Shown here: piece after piece, positions 13,101-23,600 of the stretch | Numbering within the stretch: position 1 is the first letter of the stretch | Layout: each line of letters begins with the position of its first letter | NCBI GenBank assembly: GCA_963970005.1 | Contig: CAXAMN010023295.1 | Span: forward strand, 650,378 to 714,377 | From: Durusdinium trenchii | Taxonomy: Eukaryota; Sar; Dinophyceae; Suessiales; Symbiodiniaceae | Reading direction: 5' to 3' | DNA: 64,000 nucleotides | The notes under the pieces: generated by a model | What the model was told of the DNA's origin: nothing | Databases searched by the model: none | What the model saw: only the letters and a program-made list of their open reading frames with translations | Made by a program: the position numbers and the translations under genes

Positions 13101-16100
13101 GCCATGCCTTCAATCAATGATTCAATGTGCCAGGTCTGTCAGGTCTGTTGATCAGGTGCTCTTGGTTTGCCAAATTGGTGGGTTATGCATATGGTGGGGT
13201 CATTGTCTGTTCCTCTCCATAAACGGCAATCCCCATTTCTTATAAACGTTTTTGTTGATGGCTATGCACCCTGGCTGCATGCACTACATACCACAACTAA
13301 CAAAGAATCCGATTGTGGTAATTGAAGGATAGTGTGGTATCTGGTGTGTTGAAACAGTGCGACATGCGGTTGAAGACACGTTCTATCAACACAAACATGA
13401 ATGTCGTGTTTGCCACCTTGGCCAAGGTGTGGCCCTGTCCTCCGACATGACTTCATGACTTGATCTCCAACACGCACACGTTGACTCATGTTGACTCACG
13501 TTGACCAAACACCGAGACAAGTCTCACTTTGTCGCCGTATTCCTGGAGGAGTAGCTCTGCATAGGCCAAGAACTCCTTCGCCACAGTGGACTTCATGCCG
13601 GTGGGGATCGGTGTTCCGTCCTCGCCCCAGGTGCAGTCGTACCATCCCTGTTGGTACTGAGGATCACAGGCTGGAAGAGCTTTCTCGAAGCCAATGTCCA
13701 GCAGACCTTGGGGAAGGTCCCAGTGGTAAATGGTAATGAGTGGTGTGATGCCACTGTTGATGAGCTCATCGATGAGGTCGTGATAGAATTGAATGCCTTC
13801 CTGCAACAAACATGCCCAGATTCGTGTTGCTGAACAGTCATGAGAAGTGTGAAACCCTGCATGTTTCTCTCTGTCAGACACAAACACATCCGCGCAAGAC
13901 AAGGATCCGAGGAATCAACTCATGTCTTTGAGGATGTCTGAAAAGAGTTAAAGCTTCCCGTTTCGACCGTAACAATCACGTTTCTCTCAAGTCTGGTCCA
14001 ATGTCCTGCAGTCACGTGTCGGAATGTGGTTCTGAAACCCATGGGGTGCTGATTCATTGGCATGTATGTATTGTGTCTCGTGGTCCAGTGGTTGGCTGTT
14101 TGCTTACTCTAGTGATGGTCAGTTGAAGAGATTCAACTACCTCAAGATTGACAGTAATTAAGGATATGGTTTTTCTGAGGCTGCTCACTCGTGCATACCA
14201 AGCGTGTGCATGGCTGCGATCAGTGCATCTCTACCCTCTCTGAGGCCACTTGGAAGGCCACGACTCCTACAACGTTCCAGTTCCACATTCCATAGAAAGA
14301 AGGTGGAACAATAAGAATATGCAACTCCCGGCCTTGTTGACACCATCCTTCATGTGTCCCGTGGGGACAATGCGAGGCCAGGCCACCGAAAACCGGTAGT
14401 ATTTCAAGCCAAGGTCCTGTTGAACAGGGTGGCCAAGCCAAATTAAAGTGTTTGGAAGAGGGTTCAAAAAGGCAAAAAAGCGAAGGGCACAGCACAACAC
14501 CCACACGAGCGCTGAAAAATAACGTATTCTTTCCAACACAGACTGACGTCCTTCATCATGGCCACATCTTCCTTGTACTTGTGGTAATGGTTGTTGGCCA
14601 CATTGCCCGTGGCCCCTGCACAAAAGGCGTGCAATATGCAACAAATACAAGGCTCCCTCCCTTCTAGAGACCGTCAAAACTCAAATTAGCTGCCTACGGT
14701 CCTACAGACCCAGAAAACAACAGAAAGCCCATCACAGCCTTTGCATAACTGAGCTTGGGACCTTTGTCTGACATAACGCTGTTCAGTGGGCACGGAGCCT
14801 CTTTGCACACCTCATATAGAAGCGCAGCAGTTTACGGTGGATTATTCTTCTTTCCTGGCATACCTCAGACCTTGTCTATGGGCAGCAACAACTTACAACC
14901 AAATAGAGTATATTATAATATATATATTTTTAATATAGCTACCAACAACCAAGAATCAAAACGTCATGTCGACAGTCCATGGCGTAGGAATTCATACTAG
15001 AGTTTCGATGTATGTTCAAATCTATCCCGTTTTCTCCCACCGCCGCCCAGCCCCAGCCAATACCTTTGTGCTATACTGCCGGCCTTTGAGCCTCCCCTTT
15101 TTCCAACCTCTGCACTTGACTCGCGGCCACGCTACATTCTCTAAACACCAACACCATGTTTTGATCTAACGTCCTGTGCGGGATTGACTTGTTGAATATA
15201 TATATATATCTTATGATCTCCTAAGTATCAAATATCTTTCAAATGCCTTTGTTACGTGATGCCTCTTGAATGACGGCATGCTTAAAAAGGACACATAAGG
15301 AAACTAAAGCATACACAGACACAGCCAGGACAAAAGTTGGCAACAAGCTTGTGAGTACATAACCTACAACCCTTTCCCCTTAGAATATCTTAGAATCCTA
15401 CAGGGGATCACAGTGGAATGCCGGCGGATTCATTTCCACCCCGAGTTAAATTTATAGTATTAAAATGTAGTTTGGGTGAAAACTACTCCCCCGGGTTTCA
15501 TCGGAATTCCATATTTGGAAAAGAGCAGTGATGTCCATGACATTCTCGAGTGAAGCTGTTACCAAACTTTCTTCCTCCTGAAGTACTAAAGCAGCATTCT
15601 AGTCAAGTCAAGCTAACACCAATTTAAGCCTGCAACAAAGCTGTGATACCTGCTTTTGCGGCCTCGCACCTACTATGATCTAGACTTTTGAGCTTGGGGG
15701 GTGGGTGCTGTTGGTGAGTCGTCTACACGCCTAAGGAGTGACAGGCTTTCAGTTGCAGATTTGCAGTACGAGTAGAAAGGGTGCAGACTTCTTGAACAAA
15801 TGATTTGCAATTGGTGCACATTATGGAAAACTCCAAGAACGTTATAGAATTGTTAGTCTTATATATAGTGTTGTCCGGTATTGAAGCACACTTTTGGTCC
15901 ACAGCTCTTTGTTTGATGATGCTGGTGATTGCAGGAAGTTAGATTGGCAGTGACACAGGACTTCAATTTGATACAGCAAATGTTGGGTTTGCCAACGGGA
16001 GCATAAATTGCAAGTCGGCCTTTGTGTGGGATTCGTAGCCCCCCCCTGAAAAGGCGCCCACTATTTTGATAAAAATTGCATGGATGCAGGCTTGTATCAA

Positions 16101-16579
16101 ATTGCATCCACTAACAAGCGGCATCTTGTTCCTCTGGCCATTGGGGGGGGAACATGTGATATCATCACCGGCCTTGGCGTGTGCATACTTGTGCAACCTC
16201 CAGCTCATGATCGTCCTCCCGTGCAAACAGGGGGCCGACCCAGGCATGCCCACCGTATTTGCGCCGGTGTAGGTGTCCCAAATAGATGCACCGCGGCCGC
16301 CTGTCATCAATGACCGGTGTGGCTGAACACAAGGCTTGGCATTTTTCTGTGCAAAAAGCTGGCCCAACAGAACTGGCACGGAGGAGGTTTCTTCAGGCTT
16401 CACAATGAATCGGATACCGAAATGCAAGCCACATCTCTGGAACTCTGGTTTGATTCTTGACAAACGCTTTCCAAACAGACTGTTCCAAGGCTCCTTCATT
16501 GTAAGCTCCTTCAATCTGATATGCAGCAGTGCCAACGCCCAACATGAATCCCGGTGGGAAGTCGTGCAGCTTCAACGAC
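10127..16579 (-). CDS. glycoside hydrolase family 1 beta-glucosidase, about 15 exons
   Basis: GH1 enzymes remove terminal beta-linked glucose by a retaining mechanism with two glutamates. Exons are about 16579-16494 (FMLGVGTAAYQIEGAYNE), 16300-16235 (SIWDTYTGANTVGMPGS), 14615-14551, 14416-14333 (YYRFSVAWPRI), 13800-13528 (FYHDLIDELI, YHWDLPQ), 13058-12939 (TFNEAWTF, acid/base Glu), 12610-12512, 12188-12112, 11857 to about 11770 (FCDPIFG, DYPKSM), 11680-11546, 11334-11275 (SSWLFRAAWGYRKLLNW), 10990-10871 (PIWGTEAGWSD, nucleophile Glu at 10953-10955), 10554 to about 10478, about 10410-10372 (MAWSLM) and 10270-10127 (DNFEWEMGYAERFG, ending at TGA). Most joins restore the GH1 consensus exactly. 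The usual NEP and TENG motifs read NEA and TEAG. The first Met is not resolved, and a few donors near 11770, 11546 and 10478 are unsettled. The copia element sits about 380 bp upstream. Confidence 0.9.
14616..16234. other. long second intron of the GH1 gene
   Basis: This 1.6-kb intron begins with GCCCCC and ends TGCAG. I see no gene in it, only AT-rich runs near 14910-14945 and 15196-15210. Most other introns of this gene are about 0.1 to 0.5 kb. Confidence 0.6.
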
Positions 16580-16957
16580 CTGTCCAGAATTTCCAAACTG
16601 CTGCGCCCTATCTCTGCAACTCTTGAACAGCTCTGAGCGGCGTTTGGAACTGCATAGATGCTTCCTGCTCGCCATGCCATGCATCTTGTACTTGCAGTGA
16701 ACATCGCGCAGCAGTAACACCGTTGGCATCTAGTGCCCGTATTGCATCCCGTGACACATTTGGCTTCAGTCTCACAGGGCCTCCACGGATAGTGCTTAGG
16801 GTACTCACCTGGGTGCATTGTCAAAGGAATCTGCTAATCTGCATCTAATTTGTAGCGCAACAAATTAAGAAAAGCTCTTTTCGCATGGCATCAGTTCCTG
16901 CGATTTGGCTGCCCCAACATGCAACACCCACTACATATTATATATATATATACAGTA

Positions 16958-17140
16958 TGCGAAAAAGGTAGCAGCGGCACCCGAAGTCCGCAAACACGAA
17001 AACAAGAGGGCGCACTGAAGCGCCGCGGCCGCGCCTTTTGCAAGGCAACTGCCCTCCCAGTCTTGAGAGGGAACGACGGTAAGTGAAGGTCAAAAACAGT
17101 TCGAACTGCCGAAACACAAGTGCACAGCGTGAACTTTACA
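16958..17140 (-). repeat. 3' LTR of the copia element
   Basis: This 183-bp copy matches the other LTR apart from one missing G in a G run near its left end (gaaaaagg against gaaaaaggg). It starts TGCGAAAAAG and ends GAACTTTACA on the plus strand. The stop codon of the RT-containing ORF (17136-17138) lies inside it. Confidence 0.97.
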
Positions 17141-20100
17141 TGGGGGAGAGTCCTTCGTCGTCACCCCAGTTCCGCTGTTCGAACCGGTCCAGCCATTGGT
17201 AGACCAAGGTCCGCACAGATGAGCCTGACCGATCATCGACAAGGTCAGGTGGAATCACCCTCAAACTACAAAGGCGGCAGAAATCTACTCGCCGCTGCAG
17301 GCTTTCATCTCTTCCGGCCAGGCTTGAACAGTTCAAGGTCGTGTGCCATCTGGCGCCATGCCGGCTGATGAACATGCCATTGTAGAAGGGGCATTCATTT
17401 CCATGCTCATCCATCTGCCTCAGGGCGATCTTCAGGATCTGGGAGGCTTCCTGTGCAAGGGTCTCAGCAGCATTCTGGTTTCTCAGAACCAGATTCATCG
17501 CTGTCGTGGCTTCGACAGCAGCAAGGCGGGACTCCTCGGCTTTGGAACTCCAGCGCAGGACTTCCTGCTTCAGGCGTTTGACTTCTTCTCTAAGGCGAGC
17601 TGGGATGATCGCTTCATCCTTTTGGACTGCAGCCTCAGTGACCTGGGGTGGTACTCGGTGGTGTGCATCATGGCTCCATCGACCAACCATGAAGGCTGTG
17701 CTCAAAAAAAGTAGAAGGAGGGTGCACAAAACAGTTCCAAACCAATCCATTCCAGCTTCAGGTTCCACATTGTCCGAATCGGCCGTGACCAGCTGCGGGG
17801 CCATGAACAAAAGCAAAAACCAAAACATGAAATTCGTCTTACGACCGCGGTAGGACTCGAGCGGGCGGCTTCCGACATGGCTCGGACTGTCGGAGACATA
17901 CTCAAGCTTCCGGTCGGTCCTGGCAAACATGACATTCACAGGAACCTTGGAATTCCGAAAAATCTCTTCATTCCAAAACACCTGCTCATCGACATTCACG
18001 TCATTCTCCGCAGGATTCTCGTCGATGGGCTGCTGGTGCTCCTCGTGGAGGTTGGGTTCCTCATTGATCACATGTGGTGGTACCACATGGATGCTTTCGG
18101 GTTCCTCATTGATCACATGTGGTGGTACCACATGGATGCTTTCAGCAAGACTCTGTTGGAGCTCAGCTTTTGTCTTCTTCTTGGCAGCTTTGTATGAGGG
18201 GTCCCAGACAAGCTTCAAACGACCGTGACGTAGCCGTTGTGCAAGAAGTGCTCTGGCCGACTCTTTTGTCAAACCGTCAGCCAGTTGGCGCTCCGATGAC
18301 ATCCACCTCAAAGAACCGCCCAGTGAAGACAGGCGATCCTTCATCACACGGATCTCAAGCGAAACTCGCTTGTCAACCACAGAGCTTCCGACTCCTTCTC
18401 GGTGATAGGAGTCGTAAAGGGCTTTGGCGTCCGTGATCATGGTGGGCGACAACAAGGATGGAGCGTCCAAGAGCTCTTGGAGTCGCTGGCGAGGGTCAAC
18501 CAACAAGCTCCAGTAGATGCTGGCGTGCTCCAAGGCATCGCAAGCTTGACCACCGCTTTGTGCTTCGGCGCCCAAGGAAGAGCGTGCAACTCTTGGCGTT
18601 TTCAAACTGCGCCAATCCAACACGTGGTAGGCTCCTTCGGGACCATTGGCCTGAAGCAAAGCTTTGTTGACCATCAGGATCACATAGCCAGCTTGTGAGG
18701 CTCCGTCACTGCGGGTGGCAAAGGCAGCATCAAAAAAACATACCAAACAAAGTTCTGAAACTTCGCCCAGGTGGCTGTACTGTAGGCCAACATCAGCATT
18801 TTCTTTTGCAAAACGCAGCAGGCGATTTGTGTCGGCCACTGTCTGAAGCGTGGGCTTGGTGACATGACCGCTCAGGATCGAGGTGCTGCTCTGCAAGTGA
18901 GGACTGCTTTGAACTGCGGGCCATTGAAGTGAACCAAGAAGTCCTCTCAGCTGTGTCAACTCACGCTGATTGAGCGCATCGGTGAGGCTGCGCTTCTTGT
19001 CGTAGGTGATCGGTTTCACCTTTCCCATGTAGCTGGTCTGGTTGAGGAGGAGACCATCATCCTTGACCTGAATGTCACAACCACAATAGGTCAAGGGCTT
19101 TCCATCATCACCAGTTTTCCATTCACGGAAGTTGAAGGTGCTCTTCAGCTTGGTGATGGTGTCGTTGTAGCACTGGGAGGATGGCGAACCGCAACCAAGC
19201 ATGTCATCGACGTGCATGATGACCATACCACATAGGCCATGAGGTCCAAGCAGGTTGGAGTGCTCAGCTGTGGTGTCATACTCAGGGTTGAGGTCACCTT
19301 CATAGATCAAGAAGCAGCAAGGGTCTTGAGGATGCTGTCGGAGGCCCATAGCGCTCAGCTTATCAACTGCAGCCATGAACCAAGATCTCGGGGCATCGAT
19401 CTGGCCGTAGCAGGGCTTGAGAAGCAACATACGGGTGTCAGCTGTGGCTCCAAGCAACTGCAAACACTCTTGAGGAAGCTGCACCCACAACTTGCGTGTC
19501 TGAGGTCGACCCTGCAGGAAGGCGGTTGCTATGTCTGAAGTCCAGATTGGCCACTGCATGGTGGAGGCCAAACTCAACAACATGGATCTCGACAGCCTCG
19601 TGGTTGTGGGCGATGAGGTTGGAACAGTTCCTTCCCAAGCGTCTGGGTCCATGAAGCCTCTGACAATGAGCCTGGCTTTGGCACGAGGGCTGCCATCAGG
19701 ATTCTTTGACCACTTCAGCAGCATGCGACTGGTCAGCGTCCGACTGGGCTCAGCTTCTCTGGTGGTCTCGAACTGCCAGACGTGGTTGTCAAAGAAGGAT
19801 TGCAACTCTTTGACCTTTGCAGCTTTGAAGGCTGCTCGCTCATCAGGAGTCATGTGGCGCTCCGAGAGGTTGTTCTTGTTCTTGTCTTTCTTGAAGCTTT
19901 TGGCGTGCCGGAGTTTGGTCTCCTTGCCAAGCTGTCGTGCTCCTTGAAGTGGGGCCTTAGCGAACATGGCCATCTCTCGACGAAGGTCGCCTTTGATCTG
20001 GAAGATCGTGACTCCAGTCCATGAGCGATCCAAGGGAGTGGAAGCCGTGTAGCCATCGTCGGTCTGTTGGATGCTTTTGCCGTTGTTGTCATACATAATG

Positions 20101-20696
20101 GTCACCCGAACCAGATCAAGCTGATCTGAGGTGAAGGGGCTGTCTTTTGGCAATTGGTGCAGGCACATCTTGGATCGTCGAGGGATCACATGGTGTCTGA
20201 TCAAACATCCGGCTTTGACTTCCCAGAAGTCGCGGTCTCTCTTGTCGAGCTGGAAGTAGCCATTCTCATAGGTCCAACCTTTTGGCAGGCAGTTGGCTTC
20301 AATGCCGGAGACTTGGAAGGCATGATTCAGCAAGGCGTGATCAGGTGCCTTCTGACTTGCATAGAGAGCAGGATCATCCGAAGCAGCTGGAGCTGCCGAT
20401 ACTTGGGCTGGCGCTTCTGCGGCTGCCGCTGTTGCTTGTGTGTTGTGCTCTGCACTGTTGTGTTCTGCTTCTGGTGTTGTTGTTTGTGACGTCGTGTTGT
20501 ATGGCTGTGGTGACCCAATGCGCTGTCTTCGCAGGGGGGCCAAAACTAAGTGTCTCCTGTCTGTTGAAGCGAACTCGTCGTTGTTGAAAGGTTTCAGCAT
20601 CGACTGGTTCATACAATGCTGCAGTGTCAGGGTCCAGTGAAGGCCCTGACATTGATGCTTGAGGTGCTGTTGCAATAGCCGGTGGTGATGCAGCAT
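17136..20696 (-). CDS. copia ORF2: reverse transcriptase, RNase H, membrane/coiled-coil tail
   Basis: This 1,186-codon ORF overlaps ORF1 by about 320 bp in a frame one base further on, so its first Met is unlikely to be the true start. It encodes a copia RT with the catalytic pair in IMHVDDMLGCG (about 19190-19220), the copia motif CYGQIDAPRSWF, and RNase H with SSLGAEAQSG (about 18550-18580). After RNase H the protein continues for roughly 300 residues: a repeated ESIHVVPPHVINEEP pair, two hydrophobic segments (FMFWFLLLFMAPQLV and VLCTLLLLFLSTAFMV), a coiled coil (LREEVKRLKQEVLRW), and a Cys/His-rich end with HTTLNC and FCRLC. Standard copia elements end soon after RNase H. The tail recalls env-like additions in some plant copia elements, but I see no sequence relationship. 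Confidence 0.92.
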   Translation of the reverse strand: MLHHHRLLQQHLKHQCQGLHWTLTLQHCMNQSMLKPFNNDEFASTDRRHLVLAPLRRQRIGSPQPYNTTSQTTTPEAEHNSAEHNTQATAAAAEAPAQVSAAPAASDDPALYASQKAPDHALLNHAFQVSGIEANCLPKGWTYENGYFQLDKRDRDFWEVKAGCLIRHHVIPRRSKMCLHQLPKDSPFTSDQLDLVRVTIMYDNNGKSIQQTDDGYTASTPLDRSWTGVTIFQIKGDLRREMAMFAKAPLQGARQLGKETKLRHAKSFKKDKNKNNLSERHMTPDERAAFKAAKVKELQSFFDNHVWQFETTREAEPSRTLTSRMLLKWSKNPDGSPRAKARLIVRGFMDPDAWEGTVPTSSPTTTRLSRSMLLSLASTMQWPIWTSDIATAFLQGRPQTRKLWVQLPQECLQLLGATADTRMLLLKPCYGQIDAPRSWFMAAVDKLSAMGLRQHPQDPCCFLIYEGDLNPEYDTTAEHSNLLGPHGLCGMVIMHVDDMLGCGSPSSQCYNDTITKLKSTFNFREWKTGDDGKPLTYCGCDIQVKDDGLLLNQTSYMGKVKPITYDKKRSLTDALNQRELTQLRGLLGSLQWPAVQSSPHLQSSTSILSGHVTKPTLQTVADTNRLLRFAKENADVGLQYSHLGEVSELCLVCFFDAAFATRSDGASQAGYVILMVNKALLQANGPEGAYHVLDWRSLKTPRVARSSLGAEAQSGGQACDALEHASIYWSLLVDPRQRLQELLDAPSLLSPTMITDAKALYDSYHREGVGSSVVDKRVSLEIRVMKDRLSSLGGSLRWMSSERQLADGLTKESARALLAQRLRHGRLKLVWDPSYKAAKKKTKAELQQSLAESIHVVPPHVINEEPESIHVVPPHVINEEPNLHEEHQQPIDENPAENDVNVDEQVFWNEEIFRNSKVPVNVMFARTDRKLEYVSDSPSHVGSRPLESYRGRKTNFMFWFLLLFMAPQLVTADSDNVEPEAGMDWFGTVLCTLLLLFLSTAFMVGRWSHDAHHRVPPQVTEAAVQKDEAIIPARLREEVKRLKQEVLRWSSKAEESRLAAVEATTAMNLVLRNQNAAETLAQEASQILKIALRQMDEHGNECPFYNGMFISRHGARWHTTLNCSSLAGRDESLQRRVDFCRLCSLRVIPPDLVDDRSGSSVRTLVYQWLDRFEQRNWGDDEGLSPM
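18056..18145 (-). repeat. 45-bp tandem duplication inside copia pol
   Basis: Two adjacent 45-bp copies (18056-18100 and 18101-18145) are identical except near the end of each. They encode ESIHVVPPHVINEEP twice, in the linker between RNase H and the first membrane segment. The reading frame is kept. Confidence 0.9.
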
Positions 20697-23600
20697 GTGG
20701 TGTGGGTGCTGCAGATGGTATGGTTGGCTCTTCGCTGGGTTCGACCACAGTAGGAGCCCGTGAGCGGGACCTAGTGGTGGCTGGTGAACCTGGTACAGTG
20801 ATCTCGGCTGGGGCCATGGGCAGCAACATGTTTGGTTCTGCCATCACTGGTGTTGGTGGTGCTCTGGGAGACGTCGGTGCAAAGCTGGAATGAGCAGGTG
20901 AGGTAGGCTCATATTCAGCATCGGGCACGATGATCTGTGGTGGTGCTTCTGCAGTCGGCACGGGTGGCTCCAAGCGAAAGCGATGCCTGGGAGGCTCATC
21001 ATCATCTTCTTCCAGCAGAGGACCATCAGGGTCAGTGTGTTGTTCATCTTCCTCGACATCATCCAGCTGTTGGCGGTTCACCCGTCTCAAGTCGTAGAAT
21101 CTAGTGACTCCACGGGATTTCAGCTGTCTCACTTTGTTGAGGGCTGATTGCAGGTCTTCGAGCACGTGCTGAGGTCCGAGGATGTCTGCACGGACATGGT
21201 GAGGCGCAGCACGAATCAACTGTGTTTTGTAGGCGAGCCAGTAGGTCTTGACCTTTGGAGCTGCAGTATCAGCTTCAGCATCTTCTTCACGAAGAACCAC
21301 GTGGGCAGGACCAAGCCATCTGATCTTGTTCAGGGCTCCTTGGCGAGCATCACGCCAAAACCATACTCTTTCTCCCAACTGGAAAACTCGATTCTGGCCC
21401 TGGTACTTGCGACTGAGAGCTCGTCGCAGCTTGGAGTCAGCATCAGCAGATGCCAGTGCCATCTTTGCAGCAGTTCGCCGCTCAAGGTTCTCCTCAAATG
21501 AGCTGTTGTTGCCAGCAAGTTGAGCTGCATTGAGGTTGGAGTCCATGAGGTGGGACAGCTCAGGTTGGAAGCCAAGAACCCATTGACTGGGCGAGAAGCC
21601 AGCAACTGCAGGTGTGGCGTTCTGCTGTGGGATCACATAGCAAAGTGCTTCCTTGATGCCAGCAGCGTCGCTGAGCTTGCGGTCATCCATGTAGACCTCA
21701 CAGGCACGGCGCAGCACTGCATGACGGCGCTCAACCAACGAAAGGCGCTCATGAGCTTCTCCTGGTGCTACTTGATGGTCAATGCCAAGTGAGCTTGTCC
21801 AAGATTCAAACGGTGCACCAAGCCAAGGTCGGCCTTCATCGGAGATCAGCTTCTTGGGAGGGCCAAAATGGCGAACCCACATCTTTTCCAGAGCGGTGAT
21901 GTAGGACTTGGAGGTCTCCTCATGAAGCAGGTAGGCTGCCATGAACTTGGTGCCAACATCAACTATGCTCAGCACTGCAAACTTGCGGTCTGCTGGCTTG
22001 AGGTAGAAAACGTCAGCCTGAATCACTTCGTTGAAGGTCTTGGGCTGTGGCATGGATGATGGAGCAACCTGGTTGGGCTTCTTGTGCTTCAGACATGCCA
22101 CACACTTGTACTCCTTGGCAGCGGCGATCACAGTGGGATGAGCTCCTCTGGCGGTCAACAGATCAGCCAGAGCATCAGGTGCCGGATGGCCAAGGTTTCG
22201 GTGTAGCCGTTGCACCGTTCGAAGAGCATCTTGTCGGTGTTCAGACTTGAGCTTGAGGAGGTGTCCGGTCTCTTTCTTGCCAGTTTCATCGACCACATAG
22301 GCGGTGTCCCACAGTTGAGCGGTCTCAGGACGAGCCAAGGCAGCAGCCAGTGTCGCTGCAAAGCCAGGTTGGTAGTCTTCCAAGTAGGTGGTCCGGCGGC
22401 CATAGCCAGGAGCAGAACCTTCCAAGGGGCAGTGGTAGTGGTCATGGTCACACTTCAGCTGGAAGGCCTCTAAAACAGCCTGCTTTGTGGTCAACAGGCG
22501 AGTGCTCTTTTGGACAGGTCGCCAGATGCCGTCGGTGTCCATGCACATTGCTCCATAGCGGCATTGGTCGAAGTCGGCATAGTAACCAGGAAGATCTCGG
22601 AGAGCCATCGTGTTCCAGCTCAAGGCATGTCGGGGCTGCTCCAAGTGGGCATGCCGTGCATTGGTCACCTGTCGTAGGTAGATGCGCTTGGCAAAGCAGA
22701 GATGGCGACGATGGTGGTGCTCACGTCGAGCCTTCAAGGCTTCTTGCTGTGCAGGGGTGCGACAAGCCAAGGTTTGCATTCTTGACCACAGGTGGCATTC
22801 TGGTGTCACCAGCACTTCATCAGGTTCTTCTTCATCAAGTCGTTGGAGTAGCTGTGGTTGATGGCTGATGAGGTTGAAGTCCCAGCCATTGTCCAAAGAA
22901 AATCTTTCCACCTTCATGCCAAGCTCCTCTGCGATGTGGCCAGTGCGAGCTTTGCCACAATAGATTTCCCAGAGAACTCGTCGATGGTCAGGAGGATTGT
23001 GAAGCTCCTGAGTGATATAGGCTTCGGTGGAGTTTGAGGTAGTGACCAACTGAGTCTCCATGGTTCGAAGGGCATGTCGATGAAGGCGAGTGGATTGCAA
23101 TTCGCCACCTGCTAGAGCCACATCTTCAGCCTGAAACACATGTTCGAGCTTGTTAGAGTCCTCGAAGTGGAGATGGCTGCCAGGTGTTTCCTCAGCAATG
23201 CGAAGGCTGAATAGGGTTTTCGTGGGATCAGGTACTTCCTCCATGCCAGTGGTGAGGCTCAACAAGTACTCGCCATGGCGGCCCACAAGCACTGAGGTCC
23301 AAGGCGATTGCCCAAAGCGAATGCGCTTCTGGCTGAAGTCGATGCCCATGTGCAGAGCCTCAATCACAGGTCGGCCCATCAACATTGGCGTGTTGCCAGG
23401 AACCAGGTAGCATTGGATCGTGCCGAACTGGCCATCGATCATCACCGGGAGATCCACTGTCCATGAAGCTCGTGAGGATGCATCGCCACCAAAATGGAAC
23501 TGGCGGTCACATCGAGCAAAGCGGATGGTGTTGATGGGGTAGTTCATGGAGTGCAAGTGGCTCAAATAGCGGCCGAATGGACCATATCCGCACAGGAAGG

